Assembly (NCBI GenBank): GCA_035772405.1
Contig: JAYKKM010000047.1
Span: forward strand, 2,820,001 to 2,884,000
Direction of reading: 5' to 3'
From: Chrysogorgia sp. JL179-B06
Taxonomy: Eukaryota > Cnidaria > Anthozoa > Scleralcyonacea > Chrysogorgiidae
DNA length: 64,000 nucleotides
The notes below the pieces were generated by a model. It saw only the letters and a program-made list of their open reading frames with translations. It had not been told where the DNA came from and made no database searches. Shown here piece after piece: positions 61,801-64,000 of this stretch. Within the stretch, counting starts at the first letter, position 1. Every line of letters starts with the position of its first letter. The translations under genes and the position numbers were made by a program.

Positions 61801-62384
61801 ACCAAGCGGGAGGTCTTTATTATCGTGCCCGCGATCTTTCAGTACAGAAGGAGCGAGGTCTGTGGGAAAAGACCAAGGGCACAATAATTTTACCGAAAAG
61901 ACCAACCAAACGAGGTTAATAAGGTTTTTATTATGTGGCTCTTTTAAATGTCTCACAGGTTTGTAAAAACCGCTCAGGAACCAATCAGATTGCAGAAAAG
62001 CTGCGTTAAGACCGCTCACGAGCCAATATATGTATCAGTGGAAATTTTATTAGTTGTTAATGGACCTATAAGAACAAAAGATATTCAGGAAAACAACGTA
62101 ACTATAACGAATACAATACTTAAGTACAAGTTCCCGCAATACGAAACCCAACAGTGATTTAACCCTATTATAATATACCGAAATGCCCCACACCTGATTC
62201 ACATCTCTAATTGATGCCTTGAAAGTGAACACAATAAAGCAGAGATTGAATCAATTCGAATTCGTGTTATAATGAGTGGTCAATTCGTAATGTTCATATT
62301 TTAACTCGAGTTTTTTTCTTTCAGAAAATCTGGAAAAGGCAGAAAAGGCTATCCACGATTTGCTGCAGTATGATGAAAACAAAA
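52829..62384 (+). CDS. Gene 5 (partial): secreted charged helical protein of the same family, at least 256 aa, 7 exons seen
   Basis: Exons 52829-52958, 53668-53718, 54366-54542, 58403-58588, 60324-60434, 61720-61773 and 62325-62384 join through phase-1 introns; the last ends at a GTGAGT donor, so the gene continues beyond the window or past the microsatellite. Residues 1-20 are a signal peptide. Exon 3 has a twice-repeated Lys-Thr-Thr-Lys-(T/S)-(S/P)-Gln-His motif. Exon 4 is Asp/Glu-rich then Lys-rich, like exon 2 of gene 3. Exon 5 has SLKNSVKSLKYSVKNL helical repeats. Exons 6 and 7 are short helix exons as in genes 2 and 4. No cysteine domain is reached. An alternative donor for exon 1 lies at 52923. 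Membership of the family is inferred from orientation, signal exon, phases and modules. Confidence 0.65.
54543..58402. other. Third intron of gene 5 (3.9 kb)
   Basis: No exon-like sequence was seen. It holds a TTG/CTG microsatellite (55916-56105). The stretch at 56.8-57.4 kb has several medium open frames on both strands but nothing recognisable. Confidence 0.45.
55916..56105. repeat. TTG/CTG microsatellite
   Basis: Interrupted trinucleotide repeat; poly-Leu/Val/Cys frames are artefacts. Confidence 0.9.
58795..58930. mobile_element. Foldback element family E, copy
   Basis: GGTCTGTACGGGAAAGTATTTGCC and its inverted form around TTCGTACAGACC, then ACAAACGAGGTTAATAAAGT and TTATTATATGGCTTTT, parallel 61795-61960. 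Confidence 0.6.
59836..59958. repeat. Hairpin repeat with GC-rich arms
   Basis: GGAATTTTGCGCGCGGAGCG and its complement near 59935-59955 form arms of about 45 bp around an AATTATAATTATTTAATT loop. Confidence 0.85.
60742..60850 (+). repeat. Degenerate telomere-like CCTAA stretch
   Basis: About fifteen irregular units such as CCCTAACC, TCCTAACC and ATCCTAACTC follow one another. CCCTAA is the complement of the animal telomere repeat TTAGGG. Units are too uneven for a recent telomere scar. Confidence 0.6.
61210..61656. mobile_element. Foldback element family D
   Basis: Ends CAACCTCGTACCCAGGGCAT and TGCGCTGGGTACGAGGTTG are inverted; inner CTGGGTGTCATGTGACCAG matches 49120-49160. There is no coding content. 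It lies in intron 5 of gene 5. Confidence 0.75.
61720..61773 (+). other. 54-nt helix exon of gene 5
   Basis: A phase 1-1 exon encodes LQTVNVRELKHLLASSV, one short helix. Confidence 0.6.
61795..61960. mobile_element. Foldback element family E, uninterrupted copy
   Basis: ACCAAGCGGGAGGTCTTTAT..ACCAAACGAGGTTAATAAGG. Its complement reconstructs the split copy at 7755-8460. Confidence 0.7.
62325..62384 (+). other. 60-nt helix exon of gene 5
   Basis: A phase 1-1 exon encodes NLEKAEKAIHDLLQYDENK, very similar in pattern to gene 2 and gene 4 helix exons. The acceptor is TTTCTTTCAG, the donor GTGAGT. Confidence 0.7.
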
Positions 62385-62565
62385 GTGAGTTTTTTAATAC
62401 CTGCAGGTTTAAGCCGGAACATAAGTGTTATCTAAGAAGAAAACTATAGGGAAATATACGGTTTATCCGTTGGATTTCAAGTTATCCACGGGATAGTATA
62501 ACTTTATATCCAAGCTTTGTGCAACTGGACCCTGGATTTCAAATAGTATGGTATATGGACTGTTT

Positions 62566-62765
62566 AATAAACGAGCATTAGTGTTTTATCAGATTTAGAT
62601 CTGATAAAACACGTGCTGATAAAACACGATCTGGTAAAACACGGGCTTCAAAAACGACCCATTTGGTAAAGTTTATAAAGTTTACTAAATCAGGCTGAAT
62701 TTTTATCACATTTACACATTTCTCTTTTCCTCATGAATATTAATGAGTTCTTGAAATATAATATA
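62566..62765. mobile_element. Foldback element family B, copy 4
   Basis: AGTGTTTTATCAGATTTAGATCTGATAAAACACGTGCTG hairpin in two halves, then AAAAACGACCCATTTGG and a TCATGAATATTAATGAG tail. Confidence 0.65.
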
Positions 62766-63138
62766 AATGGACGTATCGTATGGTATCTAAGTACATTTTG
62801 TTTTTGACAACTAAGGGGCCGTTCAACATGGCGGCCACTACAAACTGCCGTTTGACCCGTTTTCTCCAAAGTAATGTAAATTTTGAAAACTAAAATTCCA
62901 TATTTTTACACCACCCTGTATCCGTTTTCAAGGGTTATAATTCCATACCTTAGAAACAAACAAAGGGTAAATATTTTCAATGACGCTGTGTGAAGTACAA
63001 TGTAATACAGTTTTTTATAGTCTATCAACCAAAGATAGAAACTTGAACTCCAAGGTTTTATTTAAGAACGTGATTGATGTACATTTTTTATCGTTTATCA
63101 TAGTTTATTGCATCGATTTTTCCCATATTTTAGTATTT

Positions 63139-63800
63139 CTTCTTCTTCTTATTATTATTATCATTATCGTTATCATTATCGTTATCATTATCATTATCAT
63201 TATCATTATCATCATTATCATTATTATCATTATCATCATTATCATTATCATTATCATTATTATCATCATTAGCATTATCATTATTATTATTATCATCATT
63301 ATCATTATCATTATTATAATTATCATCATTAGCATTATCATTATCATTATTATCATCATTATCATTATCATTATTATCATCATTATTATCATCATTATCA
63401 TTATCATTATTATCATCATTAGCATTGTCATTGTCATTATTATCATCATTATTATTATCATTATTATCATTATTATTATCATCATTATCATTATCATCAT
63501 CATTATTATCATCATTAGCATCATCATTATCATTATCATCATCATCATTATCATCATCATTATTATCATTATCATCATCATTATTATAATCATCATTATT
63601 ATCATCATCATTATCATCATTATTATTATCATCATCATTATCATCATTATCATCATCATCATCATCATCATTATCATCATTATCATTATCATCATTATCA
63701 TCATCATCATCATCATCATTATCATCATTATCATTATCATCATTATCATCATCATTATCATCATTATCATCATTATCATCAATATCATCATCAGTATCAT
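63139..63800. repeat. Long ATT/ATC trinucleotide array
   Basis: About 660 bp of alternating ATT and ATC units. Frames of poly-Ile, poly-Met and Asp/Asn are artefacts. Confidence 0.97.
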
Positions 63801-63805
63801 CAGCA

Positions 63806-63880
63806 GAGTAAACTTGGTAAATGCCGCATTTACTCACTTTTGAGTAAATATGAAGTAAATGCGGCATTTACCATGTTTAC
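63806..63880. repeat. Hairpin next to the trinucleotide array
   Basis: GTAAACTTGGTAAATGCCGC and GCGGCATTTACCATGTTTAC are inverted arms with GTAAAT/ATTTAC repeats between. Confidence 0.85.
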
Positions 63881-64000
63881 TCCTATAGTAAATGAAACAT
63901 TTGAATAAATTTGCTCCATATTTGTGTAGTTGTAAATTTGAGTAAATCCATTTTTTCGTGCAGTGATCATGATTATCATGATTATCATCATTATTATATG

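Noticed and set aside
63105..63867. Long poly-Ile, poly-Met and Asp/Asn frames
   Set aside because: They are produced by the ATT/ATC array; no start context, splice sites or non-repeat coding sequence is attached.

Overview
This window is eukaryotic and animal, and almost certainly from a cnidarian. It is AT-rich, its genes are split by long introns with GT..AG borders, and four of its five genes carry cysteine modules: three have the exact spacing CxxxCxxxCxxxCxxxCC, and one has a stretched version. That spacing is the cysteine-rich domain (CRD) of minicollagens and NOWA, the disulfide-crosslinked wall proteins of nematocysts, and it is essentially restricted to Cnidaria. The class (hydrozoan, anthozoan or other) cannot be settled from the sequence. 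All exon models were built by hand from splice sites and reading-frame continuity, without transcripts.

Five genes, all on the + strand, form a head-to-tail cluster. (1) 2350-6127, 167 aa: signal peptide, KR pro-site, Ser-Gly tract, Pro/Cys region with a stretched CRD-like cysteine pattern, Lys-rich tail. (2) 10284-21039, 284 aa: signal peptide, KKR, helical modules, YPASPG repeats, one canonical CRD. (3) 28085-34446, 706 aa: acidic and Lys-rich N-half, Gln/Pro segment, eight canonical CRDs and one divergent one. (4) 37979-47121, 701 aa: signal peptide, KR, helical modules, a ShKT domain, a His/Lys-rich segment and eight CRDs. (5) 52829 to at least 62384: signal peptide plus charged and helical exons, running off the right side. 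Nearly all introns are phase 1. The two exceptions are phase-0 introns that cut a CRD at the same place in genes 3 and 4. Genes 2, 4 and 5 share small phase 1-1 exons of 54-60 nt, each encoding one short amphipathic helix. I infer a tandemly expanded, exon-shuffled family of secreted nematocyst structural proteins without Gly-X-Y collagen.

The rest is repeat-rich. At 0.2-1.1 kb lies a decayed BEL/Pao integrase. CR1/L2-like LINE 3' ends lie at 4.1, 7.8 and 19.7 kb, two of them inserted inside foldback elements. Penelope-like fragments with GIY-YIG and RT pieces lie at 22.7-23.5 and 40.9-42.1 kb. There are tRNA-like SINEs, several families of foldback/MITE elements in multiple copies (some nested), long TA, TTG and ATT/ATC microsatellites, a CA-rich minisatellite filling an intron of gene 3, and a degenerate telomere-like CCTAA stretch at 60.7 kb. 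No tRNA gene, rRNA gene or CRISPR array is supported.
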